A stretch of DNA of 64,000 nucleotides, from contig JACJNX010000060.1 in NCBI GenBank assembly GCA_014695255.1, positions 62,001 to 126,000 on the forward strand. The letters run 5' to 3'. The notes below the pieces were generated by a model that was not told where the DNA came from, did not search any database, and worked only from the letters and a program-made list of their open reading frames with translations. This document shows, piece after piece, positions 56,141 through 64,000 of the stretch. This stretch comes from Cyanobacteria bacterium FACHB-63 (GTDB lineage: Bacteria > Cyanobacteriota > Cyanobacteriia > Leptolyngbyales > Leptolyngbyaceae). A program made the translations under genes and the position numbers. Every line of letters begins with the position of its first letter. Position 1 is the stretch's first letter.

Positions 56141-56830
56141 CTATCCTTCGTTTGAAGGAGCATTTCCATTTAGATTTTGCTGATGTGGAAACATTCTGCC
56201 CAACAATCGATTTACATAAGCCTGTCCATACACCTGTCCATTCTGTGAACCTGGAGACTCAATCTCATCCGACTCTTGCATCTCTCCGGTCGGCTTCGCT
56301 CCATTCACCTCAGCAGGACTAGGTTTTGATCCGTTTGTTTGTGCAATTTCTTCAATTCGTGGCGCTGGATCTTGCCAAACATCTTCAGGCTCTTCAACTT
56401 TCTGCTTAGGGGATGGCGGGCAAAAACCAGGTTCGTAAACTTCTTCAGTTGGTGCTTCTACCACAGCCGATCGCGCTTCCTCACACAACAACGACCCTGG
56501 AGGCACGATCGATAAACTCGCAATCGATCGATTCATCACCGTTGTCCCCGCACCCACACACGCACGATCGCCAACCATCAACCCACCGATCAGCAACACT
56601 CCAGCACCGATGATCACGCCCTCACCGAGTTCGATCGTGCCCTCATGCGCCTGAATCACCGATCCAAGCCCCACACAAACGCTTTGATGAATCACAATCC
56701 GACTTCCCGGATTAGCTTGCAGCAAAACGCCTGGTGCGATCGCTGCCCCTGGGTGAACCGTGACATCCCCACTCACATAATAGTGAGTCGTACTCACGGG
56801 CATTAACTGTAGAGGCGGCGATTGCATCAC
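56141..56830 (-). CDS. ccmN: Carboxysome assembly protein CcmN
   Basis: CcmN links the CcmM-RuBisCO core to the shell. The 229-aa protein has a left-handed beta-helix of hexapeptide repeats over residues about 15-110 (VTVHPGAAIAPGVLLQAN, GEGVIIGAGVLLIGGLMV). A disordered Pro/Glu-rich linker (about 115-195) follows, then the C-terminal amphipathic encapsulation helix at about 200-216 (VYGQAYVNRLLGRMFPH) that binds CcmK shell hexamers. It starts 7 bases after ccmM and is the last gene of the operon seen here; ccmO does not follow. Confidence 0.95.
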   Translation of the reverse strand: MMQSPPLQLMPVSTTHYYVSGDVTVHPGAAIAPGVLLQANPGSRIVIHQSVCVGLGSVIQAHEGTIELGEGVIIGAGVLLIGGLMVGDRACVGAGTTVMNRSIASLSIVPPGSLLCEEARSAVVEAPTEEVYEPGFCPPSPKQKVEEPEDVWQDPAPRIEEIAQTNGSKPSPAEVNGAKPTGEMQESDEIESPGSQNGQVYGQAYVNRLLGRMFPHQQNLNGNAPSNEG

Positions 56831-56837
56831 AGGAGAA

Positions 56838-58886
56838 CTACTTACCGGGTTGTTGAATCACCATCTCAGCTACACGCCGCTTTGCTTTCGGATCAATGCC
56901 GATTAAGCGCACATATAGACCGGAATAGTTCGCGATCACTGCTTCAACCTCTAGGATTGCCTCAGCATCGCGGGTCGTCTGAATCGAAGTTGCAGTCTGC
57001 CAAGAACTGGTTTTATAGCGTCGCTGATCCGCGAACTCAACCCCAATCTTGTAGCCTTGGCGCACAAGCTGACGAATCTGCTCCACAGTGTCCGGACTTA
57101 GACGGCCGTTACTATTGCTAGAAGGTGTGTAAAGCGGAGGCTGAGATTTGTAGCTCGAAGGCTCGTTATACATCGACGGCTCAGAAACGGCTGAACTGCT
57201 GTAACCACTACTGGTACCGTTAGAAGCATGAGCTTTTCCGGGACGATGAATCACACTTTCTGCAATTCGCTTTTTCTGTTTTGGATCAACGCCAACCAAC
57301 CGGATGTAGTGATCGCGATGCTCGTTAATAAACGAATTGAGAGCCGCAATCGCTTGAGATGCAGAACTCGCTTGAATCGGTGGGGCACTGTTCCAAGAGC
57401 CATACTTAAATCGACGTTCATCGGCAAATTCCAACCCTACCACTGCGCCTTGCGCTAATAGTTGTTGAATCTGCTCTGCTGCACCGCCCGCAAGCGCTCC
57501 ATCAACTGTGTGATGAACAGCAGGTTGACGATGAGAGGCAACGTGCGAGGTCGGTTGAGCGACAGACTTTCCATCTGGACGCTGAATAATTGCTTCCAGC
57601 ATCCGGCGCTTGTTCTGAGTGTCAATCCCGATCAAGCGAACATATTCACCGCTATGTTCTGCTAAGCATCGCTGTAGCTCCGTCATCACCGCAGACTCAT
57701 TTGTCGTCTGAATCGGGGCGCAACTTTTCCAAGAGCTAGTCTGGAATTGGCGCTTATCTGCGTGTTCGGTTCCAATCCGACCGCCTTTCGATAGAATCTG
57801 CCGAATCTGAGCCACCACAGCCGGATCAAGTCCGCCGCTACTGTGACCATTTCCATTCGATGCAGAACTATAGCTCGGAGCAGAACTGTAGCTCGAACTT
57901 GCCGAACTGTAAGACGGAGCCGAATAGCTCGATCCGCCTGAGAAACTTGCAGGCTTATCACCCGGACGCTGAATAATTGCTTCCAGCACCCGCTTTTTAT
58001 TCTTCGTATCAATCCCAATCAAGCGAACATACTCACCGCTGTGTTCCGCAAGACAGGATTGTAATTCTGCCAACACAGCCGACTCGTTCGTCGCTTGAAT
58101 GGGTGCACAACTCTTCCAAGAACTGGTCTGAAACTGCCGCTTATCCGCGTGTTCCATGCCGATTCGGTAGCCTTGCGCTAATAATTGCCGAACGTGGTTA
58201 ACAACTTCGCCGTTCATAATTGACCCATTTTCTGTAGCGCTACTGCCAGCTTTAACATCTGTCGTGGACTTCGCGGCACTCCGACTTGGGACCACCGCAT
58301 GAGAACTAATCGTCTGAGAACTTGCCTTCGATGCAGTGCCGACAATATAGGAAGCAAAAGCACGATCGCGCTCACTCACTTCCGGTAATCGATCGGCTTG
58401 CTGCTGAGTCGTAATCACTGCACCCGACGGCACATACTTCCCAGGCGGCACTTCCACATCTTGAACCAGTGTGTGCATCATGACAATGCACCCGTTTCCG
58501 ATTCGGGCGTTAAACACCGTCGATCGAAAACCAATAAAACAATCGTCACCCACATAAGCAGGTCCGTGAATGATCGCCATGTGGGTGATCGCGGTATTGT
58601 TTCCAATCCAGACCGAATAGGAATCGCCATCATCCCCAACGACCCGCCCTTGCTCCAAGCCGTGAATCATCACCCCGTCTTGAACCGTCGATCGCGATCC
58701 AATAAAAAACGGACTGCCTTCATCCGCCCGAATTGAGGTTCCCGGTGCAATCATCACGTTTGCTCCGATCCGCACATCGCCAATCAAATTAGAAAACGAA
58801 TGTACAGAAGCCGATTGATCGATCTTCGGCTCGGTCAGATTCCGCGACCACGGTGTAGGCGGAGCCGCATCACTACGGACTGCCAT
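56838..58886 (-). CDS. ccmM: Carboxysome scaffold CcmM with four SSUL modules
   Basis: CcmM condenses RuBisCO in the beta-carboxysome. Residues about 1-200 form a gamma-carbonic-anhydrase trimer domain (hexapeptide helix; zinc His in MIHGLEQG and [12 protein letters not shown]). Four RbcS-like SSUL modules follow at about 225-308, 354-438, 464-549 and 596-682, joined by Ser/Tyr-rich linkers. SSUL1 and SSUL2 each hold a Cys pair (Cys260/Cys278; Cys389/Cys407) while SSUL3 and SSUL4 have none. An internal ATG at 58217, just before SSUL1, could give the short M35-type form. ATG at 58886 follows AGGAG. 682 aa. Confidence 0.97.
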   Translation of the reverse strand: MAVRSDAAPPTPWSRNLTEPKIDQSASVHSFSNLIGDVRIGANVMIAPGTSIRADEGSPFFIGSRSTVQDGVMIHGLEQGRVVGDDGDSYSVWIGNNTAITHMAIIHGPAYVGDDCFIGFRSTVFNARIGNGCIVMMHTLVQDVEVPPGKYVPSGAVITTQQQADRLPEVSERDRAFASYIVGTASKASSQTISSHAVVPSRSAAKSTTDVKAGSSATENGSIMNGEVVNHVRQLLAQGYRIGMEHADKRQFQTSSWKSCAPIQATNESAVLAELQSCLAEHSGEYVRLIGIDTKNKKRVLEAIIQRPGDKPASFSGGSSYSAPSYSSASSSYSSAPSYSSASNGNGHSSGGLDPAVVAQIRQILSKGGRIGTEHADKRQFQTSSWKSCAPIQTTNESAVMTELQRCLAEHSGEYVRLIGIDTQNKRRMLEAIIQRPDGKSVAQPTSHVASHRQPAVHHTVDGALAGGAAEQIQQLLAQGAVVGLEFADERRFKYGSWNSAPPIQASSASQAIAALNSFINEHRDHYIRLVGVDPKQKKRIAESVIHRPGKAHASNGTSSGYSSSAVSEPSMYNEPSSYKSQPPLYTPSSNSNGRLSPDTVEQIRQLVRQGYKIGVEFADQRRYKTSSWQTATSIQTTRDAEAILEVEAVIANYSGLYVRLIGIDPKAKRRVAEMVIQQPGK

Positions 58887-58967
58887 AACATTTCTCCTAA
58901 CAAAACCGCACAAGCAAGCTAACTGTGCAGGGAGAAGGATGGAAGGTTCGACTCTAACGATCGAACC

Positions 58968-59267
58968 CTAGTATTGAGTTCCTTTGTTGTACAGCGGACG
59001 ATTATCCACGCTCACCGTATCAATAATGGCAATCACAGCAGCATCAACCGGGCGATTCTCACTGCCGGGAACCTGCCTCGCTGCACTGCCGCGACTCACT
59101 AATACCCATTCATCAACCCCTGCGCCCACGTTGTCAGCAGCCACCTCATACAGCGGAAGTGGCTGCCCTTCTTCATCCAGAACCTGCACCAAAAGGAATT
59201 TCACCCCCATGAGACTTGGTTCCTTTTGCGTACTGACAACGGTTCCCCGAACTTTTGCAATCTGCAT
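58968..59267 (-). CDS. ccmL: Carboxysome vertex protein CcmL
   Basis: A 99-aa pentameric shell-vertex protein of the EutN/CcmL family that closes the icosahedral carboxysome corners. Family features are MQIAKVRGTVVSTQKEPSL, GVKFLLVQVLDEEG, VAADNVGAGVDEWVLVSRGS and DAAVIAIIDTV. ATG at 59267, 6 bases after ccmK1. ccmM begins 81 bases on. Confidence 0.97.
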   Translation of the reverse strand: MQIAKVRGTVVSTQKEPSLMGVKFLLVQVLDEEGQPLPLYEVAADNVGAGVDEWVLVSRGSAARQVPGSENRPVDAAVIAIIDTVSVDNRPLYNKGTQY

Positions 59268-59273
59268 CGGGGA

Positions 59274-59615
59274 TTATGGACGGTTCAGCGGACGAATTCC
59301 GCTCACGCTTTCACGGAACGGTTCAACTGCCTCGGTGTAACGAATCGGCAGCACGTACTCCAGGTTTTCGTGCGGACGCGCAATAATGTGAGTAGACAGC
59401 ACTTGTCCACCGTTGACGCGCTTCACATTCTCAATTCCAGCCGCGACCGAAGCTTGCACTTCTGAAACGTCGCCCCGCACGATCACAGTCACGCGACCGC
59501 TACCGATTTTCTCGTAACCGACCAAGGTCACACGAGCCGCTTTGACCATTGCGTCTGCGGCTTCCACAACTGCGGGAAACCCTAACGTCTCGATCATGCC
59601 AACTGCAATAGCCAT
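59274..59615 (-). CDS. ccmK1: Carboxysome shell hexamer CcmK1
   Basis: A 113-aa BMC-domain shell protein forming the hexameric tiles of the carboxysome facets, with the conserved pore/loop region [20 protein letters not shown] and the edge Lys-Ala-Ala-Arg. It is nearly identical to the preceding CcmK but has a longer C-terminal tail ([14 protein letters not shown]), the feature that distinguishes CcmK1 from CcmK2. ATG at 59615; the in-frame start at 59633 would add six non-family residues. Confidence 0.95.
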   Translation of the reverse strand: MAIAVGMIETLGFPAVVEAADAMVKAARVTLVGYEKIGSGRVTVIVRGDVSEVQASVAAGIENVKRVNGGQVLSTHIIARPHENLEYVLPIRYTEAVEPFRESVSGIRPLNRP

Positions 59616-59675
59616 TGTAATTCTCCCTTCCAATCAAAAAACGATGTCAATTCAAACTCAAACGATCGCGCACAT

Positions 59676-59984
59676 TTAACTTCGGAATTGTTCCACCGCT
59701 TCGGTATATCGAATCGGTAAGACATATTCTAGGTTCTCATGCGGACGCGCAATAATGTGACTTGATGCAGTTTCGCCTCCGTTCACGCGCTTGACTGATT
59801 CCAGTCCTGCCGCTATGGAAGCTTGCACCTCGGACACATCGCCCCGAACGATAACAGTCACGCGACCGCTACCAATCTTTTCATAGCCAACCAGGGTGAC
59901 ACGAGCGGCTTTCACCATTGCGTCTGCGGCTTCCACCACAGCCGGAAATCCCCGCGTTTCAATCATTCCCACAGCGATCGGCAT
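59676..59984 (-). CDS. ccmK2: Carboxysome shell hexamer CcmK2
   Basis: A 102-aa BMC-domain shell protein, first gene of the carboxysome operon. It shares [18 protein letters not shown] and [20 protein letters not shown] with CcmK1 but ends shortly after [10 protein letters not shown], as CcmK2 does. ATG at 59984 follows GGAGAGACGA; the in-frame start at 60041 adds 19 codons that are not family-like. The two ccmK genes are evidently a tandem duplication, 60 bases apart. Confidence 0.95.
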   Translation of the reverse strand: MPIAVGMIETRGFPAVVEAADAMVKAARVTLVGYEKIGSGRVTVIVRGDVSEVQASIAAGLESVKRVNGGETASSHIIARPHENLEYVLPIRYTEAVEQFRS

Positions 59985-60478
59985 TTCGTCTCTCCATAGA
60001 TTCCATAGATGAAGTGGAACTAATTCAACATCGTAAACCAAAAGAGCGACGGGGATCGCCCATTATTCTTACTGTTGTCGAGTTTTCCACTGTTGCTACT
60101 CCTTCAGAATAGAGTTGCGTCTGTCACTTGACAATATAAAGCTCTATGATACTTGCAAATTCATGACATAAGTCAAGCTAATGACTCTGATTGAAGTCGC
60201 TGGAACACCTAAGTCAACTTCTAACCATAGATCGATTTCAATCCAAAAACCGAATTGTTAATAAATCATTAAAAGTCTATATAAATCCAAGCTAATCTCA
60301 ATGATTGGATTTGTCTATCGATTGCATTTTACTTTTAAAGGGTTGAAGCGCTAAGCTGAATCCTAAGACTTTAGAGCGATTATTTCCGGATTCAAAGCCG
60401 GAAAATTATGTGAGGCTCCCCCAGATTCGATCGAATTTGGTTCGGGGAGCATTTTTAGCAAATTTCTGGGCGAAGAGT
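59985..60478. promoter_or_regulatory. Shared divergent control region of carboxysome and CO2-uptake operons
   Basis: 494 bases separate the ccmK2 and ndhF3 starts. Both operons are CO2-responsive in cyanobacteria through LysR-type regulators (CcmR/NdhR, CmpR). Candidate sites are the inverted repeat TTAATAAATCATTAA (60258-60272, containing a T-N11-A core) and TGACATAAGTCA near 60163-60174. Two hairpins occur at the ndhF3 end (60383-60404 and 60415-60450). No coding frame is seen. Confidence 0.6.
60415..60455 (+). terminator. Terminator-shaped hairpin in the ndhF3 leader
   Basis: GCTCCCC (60415-60421) pairs with GGGGAGC (60444-60450). Inside, CCAGATTCGA folds back on TCGAATTTGG. The stem is followed at once by ATTTTTAG. 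It ends 24 bases before the ndhF3 ATG, so if transcription starts upstream it could cause premature termination. A second hairpin, TTTCCGG/CCGGAAA, precedes it at 60383-60404. Confidence 0.6.
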
Positions 60479-62314
60479 ATGCAGCAGTCCCTGATCGAAA
60501 CAAGCTGGTGGATTCCTTGCTACGGACTTCTAGGTGCATTTGTGACGCTGCCTTGGTCTGTGGGATTGATTCGGAAGACAGGTCCTCGTCCTGCGGCTTA
60601 TCTTAATGTTTTAACAACCGTGCTGGCGTTTGTGCATGGAATCGTACTGTTTAGTGCGGTCTGGGGACAGGAACCGCAGCATTTCGCCTTTCACTGGCTG
60701 CAGGCAGCAGACTTAGATTTAACGTTTTCGCTGGAGCTTTCTCCAATTAGTGTCGGTGCAATGGAATTGGTGACGGGCTTGAGTTTGTTTGCTCAGGTGT
60801 TTGCGCTGGGGTACATGGAGAAAGACTGGGCGCTGGCGCGATTTTTTGGATTGATGGGATTTTTTGAAGGGGCAATGAGCGGATTGGCAGTGAGTGATTC
60901 GCTCTTTCTGACTTATGCACTTCTCGAAATGTTGACGCTCTCAACTTATTTGCTCGTGGGATTTTGGTATGCTCAGCCGCTTGTTGTGACTGCGGCGCGA
61001 GATGCGTTTCTGACTAAGCGGGTTGGGGATGTGTTGCTGCTGATGGGTGTTGTGGCACTGTCCGCGCTTTCTGGAAGTTTAGATTTTCCGGGGCTTTATG
61101 ATTGGGCAGAAACGGCGGAACTGTCGCCTGTGGTGTCGGCATTACTGGGACTAGCGTTGATTGCAGGTCCAGTTGGGAAGTGTGCCCAGTTTCCGCTCCA
61201 TCTCTGGCTGGATGAAGCAATGGAAGGTCCGAACCCTGCATCGATTTTACGGAACTCAGTGGTCGTCGGATGTGGTGCTTATGTGTTGATTCGGCTTCAG
61301 CCGATCGTGACGTTATCGCCTGTCGGCTCCATTGCACTGATGGCTTTAGGAACGATGACTGCGATCGGAGCTTCTCTGGTTTCTCTCGCTCAAATTGACA
61401 TGAAGCGGGCGCTGTCTCATTCCACCAGTGCCTATCTCGGATTAGTCTTCATTGCCGTCGGCATTGGCTGGACGGATTTCGCCTTTATTCTGTTGTTTGC
61501 TCATGCGATCGCAAAAGCGCTTCTGTTTATGAGTACCGGATCAATCATCATGACCACAAGTTCTCAAGACATCACCGAAATGGGCGGCTTGTGGTCAAAG
61601 ATGCCAGCGACAACCACTGCGTTTCTAACAGGTTCAGCCGGATTAGTCGGGCTGTTTCCGCTGGGCGGGTTTTGGGCATTGCAGCGCGGAATTGATGATT
61701 TTTGGTACGACAAGCCCTGGCTAGTCGTGGTTGTGCTGACGGTGAATGCGCTGACCGCTTTAAACCTGACGAGAGTTTATCGATTAGTGTTCATGGGTAA
61801 GGTGCAGCCAAAAACTCGACGCGCTCCAGAGGTTCCCTGGCTGATGGCTGTGCCAATGGTGTCACTCAGTGTTTTAACCTTGATGGTTCCGTTCGTGCTT
61901 AACACTCTGAACCTATTGCCTCATTGGGAGGTTATGAATTGGTCAGCAGCAGGACTGTTGATCCTGTCTGGAATCGCGGGTACAGCGTTGGGATTTGCAA
62001 TCACGTTGAATTATGCCTGGATTCGTCCTGTCCAAGCTCCGCTCCGATTTTTCCAAGATTTGCTGGCGTATGACTTTTACGTGGATCGTTTATATCGCGT
62101 CAGTGTGGTTCTGATTGTGAACGCGATCGCTCAATTTAGCGCCTGGTGCGATCGTTACATCGTTGATGGAGTGGTCAATTTCGTCGGATTAGCTTCACTC
62201 TTTAGCGGTGAGACTTTGAAATATAGCGCTTCGGGACGATCGCAAGCTTATATGTTGACCATTTCGCTTGTGGTTGGCTTGTTAGGCGCATTTCTAACTT
62301 GGTCGATGTGGTAA
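60479..62314 (+). CDS. ndhF3: NDH-1MS subunit NdhF3 (inducible CO2 uptake)
   Basis: A 611-aa multi-helix membrane subunit, the antiporter-like NdhF of the thylakoid NDH-1 complex that drives CO2 hydration. The N-terminus MQQSLIETSWWIPCYGLLGA is the NdhF3-type opening. Conserved parts follow: ALLEMLTLSTYLLVGFWYAQ, GKCAQFPLHLWLDEAMEGPNP, LAQIDMKRALSHSTSAYLG and LFAHAIAKALLFM (ion-channel Lys/His). The ATG at 60479 is chosen by family alignment, though the frame is open to 60410. ndhD3 follows after 20 bases. Confidence 0.94.
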   Translation: MQQSLIETSWWIPCYGLLGAFVTLPWSVGLIRKTGPRPAAYLNVLTTVLAFVHGIVLFSAVWGQEPQHFAFHWLQAADLDLTFSLELSPISVGAMELVTGLSLFAQVFALGYMEKDWALARFFGLMGFFEGAMSGLAVSDSLFLTYALLEMLTLSTYLLVGFWYAQPLVVTAARDAFLTKRVGDVLLLMGVVALSALSGSLDFPGLYDWAETAELSPVVSALLGLALIAGPVGKCAQFPLHLWLDEAMEGPNPASILRNSVVVGCGAYVLIRLQPIVTLSPVGSIALMALGTMTAIGASLVSLAQIDMKRALSHSTSAYLGLVFIAVGIGWTDFAFILLFAHAIAKALLFMSTGSIIMTTSSQDITEMGGLWSKMPATTTAFLTGSAGLVGLFPLGGFWALQRGIDDFWYDKPWLVVVVLTVNALTALNLTRVYRLVFMGKVQPKTRRAPEVPWLMAVPMVSLSVLTLMVPFVLNTLNLLPHWEVMNWSAAGLLILSGIAGTALGFAITLNYAWIRPVQAPLRFFQDLLAYDFYVDRLYRVSVVLIVNAIAQFSAWCDRYIVDGVVNFVGLASLFSGETLKYSASGRSQAYMLTISLVVGLLGAFLTWSMW

Positions 62315-62334
62315 CTCTTTCTGAAGAATGACTT

Positions 62335-63855
62335 ATGTTGAGTGCGTTGATTTGGATACCGATTTTGGGTGCGATCGTGGTTGGACTGTTGCCGGGTTCG
62401 ATCTCCGATCAATCTGTGAGAAGGACAGCGATTGCAACCGTTAGCATTGCCTTGGCTGTGTCGCTTTGGATTGCGACTCAGTTTGATGTGATTAATATCG
62501 GACTTCAGTTTCAAGAAGATTTGCCCTGGCTAGAACCGCTGGGACTGACTTACCGATTAGGGTTAGACGGTTTATCGCTGCCGCTGATTGTTCTGAATTG
62601 CTTTTTAACCCTGATTGCGCTGTTTTCCACGCCTCCAGCCGTTCAACGTCCTCGGCTTTATTACTCGCTGATTCTAGTGATTAATGCTGCCGTTGCTGGA
62701 GCATTTCTCGCTCATAACTTATTGTTGTTCTTCTTGTTTTATGAGTTAGAACTTATTCCGCTTTATTTACTGATTGGAATTTGGGGAGGAGCAAAGCGGG
62801 GGTATGCTTCGACAAAGTTTCTGATCTACACGGCGGTTTCAGGAATATTAATTCTAATTGCATTTCTAGGTTTAACTTGGTTGAGCGGCGCGACATCCTT
62901 TGAATACAACCCAGCATTAACCGAAGCGTTGCCGTTAACATCGCAAATAGTATTGCTGGGCGCAATTCTAATCGGATTTGGCATCAAGATTCCGTTGTTT
63001 CCGCTACACACCTGGTTGCCCGATGCTCACGTTGAAGCTTCCACGCCAATCTCGGTGCTACTTGCAGGGGTATTGTTGAAGCTTGGAACCTATGGACTGT
63101 TGCGGTTTGGATTGCAATTGTTTCCGCAAGCGTGGGCGGTATTGGCTCCTTATCTAGCGATTTGGGCAGTCGTCAGTGTGTTGTTCGGGGCATTTACCGC
63201 GATCGCTCAAACCGATATGAAAAAGATGGTGGCTTACAGTTCAGTCGGGCATATGGGATTTATCCTTCTCGCAGCCGCTGCCGCAACACCGTTAAGTCTA
63301 TTGGGCTGTGTGTTTCAGATGGTGAGCCACGGTTTGATCTCTGCGCTGCTATTTGCCTTGGTCGGTGTGGTCTATACCAAAACAGGAACCCGCGACATTA
63401 CCGTTTTGAAAGGGTTGTTAACCCCGGAGCGGGGCTTGCCGATCGTCGGTAGTTTGATGATTTTGGGTGTGATGGCGAGTGCTGGAATTCCAGGAATGGT
63501 TGGGTTTATTTCGGAGTTTCTGATATTCCGGGGGAGTTTCATCGCATTTCCAGTGCAAACCCTGCTCAGTATGATTGGCACAGGGTTAACTGCGGTTTAC
63601 TTTCTGCTGTTGGTGAATCGCACCTTCTTTGGTCGGCTGCCGGATCAGTTTGCAAATCTGCCACCAGTGTATTGGTCAGAGCGAATTCCTTCTATCATGG
63701 TAGCGGTTTTGATTGTGCTGTTAGGCTTGCAACCCAGTTGGCTGGTGCATTGGACTGAGACGACAACGACTGCAATGTTGAGCGAATATCCAACGATCGC
63801 AGTTCATTCCGCCCCAACTCAATCTCATCCCGTCTCAGTCTTACCGTTGGAGTAA
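62335..63855 (+). CDS. ndhD3: NDH-1MS subunit NdhD3
   Basis: A 506-aa NdhD-type (NuoM-like) antiporter subunit with about 14 helices. Conserved features are YRLGLDGLSLPLIVLNCFLT, FFLFYELELIPLYLLIGIWGG (functional Glu), GFGIKIPLFPLHTWLPDAHVEA (Lys and His of the ion path) and AQTDMKKMVAYSSVGHMGF. Position between ndhF3 and cupA identifies it as the D3 paralogue rather than the respiratory NdhD1. ATG at 62335; cupA follows 2 bases after the stop. Confidence 0.95.
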   Translation: MLSALIWIPILGAIVVGLLPGSISDQSVRRTAIATVSIALAVSLWIATQFDVINIGLQFQEDLPWLEPLGLTYRLGLDGLSLPLIVLNCFLTLIALFSTPPAVQRPRLYYSLILVINAAVAGAFLAHNLLLFFLFYELELIPLYLLIGIWGGAKRGYASTKFLIYTAVSGILILIAFLGLTWLSGATSFEYNPALTEALPLTSQIVLLGAILIGFGIKIPLFPLHTWLPDAHVEASTPISVLLAGVLLKLGTYGLLRFGLQLFPQAWAVLAPYLAIWAVVSVLFGAFTAIAQTDMKKMVAYSSVGHMGFILLAAAAATPLSLLGCVFQMVSHGLISALLFALVGVVYTKTGTRDITVLKGLLTPERGLPIVGSLMILGVMASAGIPGMVGFISEFLIFRGSFIAFPVQTLLSMIGTGLTAVYFLLLVNRTFFGRLPDQFANLPPVYWSERIPSIMVAVLIVLLGLQPSWLVHWTETTTTAMLSEYPTIAVHSAPTQSHPVSVLPLE

Positions 63856-63857
63856 CT

Positions 63858-64000
63858 ATGGTTGTCGCACGTTCAAAATCCTCGCATTTGTTAGCCGATA
63901 TTATTGAGCGCGTCGAGTCAGGCGGCGCACTTTTGCCGGAATCCCCCACGAACTTGCTTGAAGTCGTTGGCGTTCTCAAAAGCTATGGCGTTGTTTTAGG
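63858..64000 (+). CDS. cupA: CO2 hydration protein CupA (start only, cut by window edge)
   Basis: Only the first 47 codons lie in the window. LLADIIERVESGGALLPESP followed by NLLEVVGVLKSYGVVL matches the N-terminus of the ChpY/CupA family, the thylakoid-side subunit thought to carry the zinc carbonic-anhydrase-like site that turns CO2 into bicarbonate in NDH-1MS. The ATG at 63858 follows TTGGAG and is 2 bases from the ndhD3 stop. Identity rests on this short match plus gene order. Confidence 0.88.
   Translation, partial: MVVARSKSSHLLADIIERVESGGALLPESPTNLLEVVGVLKSYGVVL

Overview
The window comes from a beta-cyanobacterium, most likely filamentous and Leptolyngbya-like (the genus is a guess from overall gene style). 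HIP1-type GCGATCGC/CGATCG octamers are everywhere. There is a beta-carboxysome operon (ccmK2-K1-L-M-N), the inducible CO2-uptake NDH-1 genes (ndhF3-ndhD3-cupA), and many cyanobacteria-specific families (DUF3288, DUF2996, DUF1816, DUF1517, a thylakoid-lumen-type pentapeptide protein). Most of the window is ordinary chromosomal core.

Layout. 1-10 kb: a small unknown protein, metH, an intact Uma2 nuclease-like gene, a class-V aminotransferase, tRNA-Asn(GUU), a decayed Uma2 copy, and an overlapping gene pair (enolase-superfamily epimerase + DUF1611) that resembles the DgcA/DgcN D-glutamate catabolic pair. 10-22 kb: holB, glpX (FBP/SBPase), hemA, ligA, a CPA2 antiporter with a small exported-type protein, a creatininase-family enzyme, a CadD-type transporter, a palindromic repeat element and an aminotransferase. 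22-40 kb: VOC protein, DUF952 coupled to a 48-aa membrane peptide, an ABC-F ATPase, gpmI, a glutathionyl-hydroquinone-reductase-type GST, DUF99, DUF2996, an alpha/beta hydrolase, DUF1816, mrnC-rlmB (RlmB with a very long repetitive N-terminal tail), carA followed by a STAS protein apparently starting at ATT, a lipoprotein aspartic protease, manC, an LCP protein, a pentapeptide protein, and a receiver-kinase hybrid.

40-56 kb: a geranylgeranyl-reductase-family oxidoreductase, a beta-helix/SPOR-like exported protein, thiE-thiS, DUF1517, a GAF histidine kinase, then a worn accessory stretch (sugar transferase, IS5-type transposase remnant, truncated polysaccharide-polymerase-like fragment, Ser/Thr kinase, unknown protein, XdhC family, Uma2 remnant) with long gene-free gaps. 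56-64 kb: the CO2-concentrating cluster. ccmK2-K1-L-M-N reads leftward and ndhF3-ndhD3-cupA reads rightward from a shared intergenic region of about 0.5 kb. Together they convert CO2 to bicarbonate at the thylakoid and fix it inside the carboxysome. cupA runs off the right edge.

The items most worth a second look are a terminator-shaped hairpin just upstream of the ndhF3 start, the ATT start with a strong Shine-Dalgarno in the STAS gene, the epimerase/DUF1611 pair, the repeated palindromes in convergent gaps, a 21-bp-period repeat that builds two hairpins with the same loop, and a CcmM with four SSUL modules of which only the first two carry the cysteine pair. I see no CRISPR array, prophage, intact insertion sequence or rRNA. 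I did not find a clear-cut new defence or biosynthetic system.
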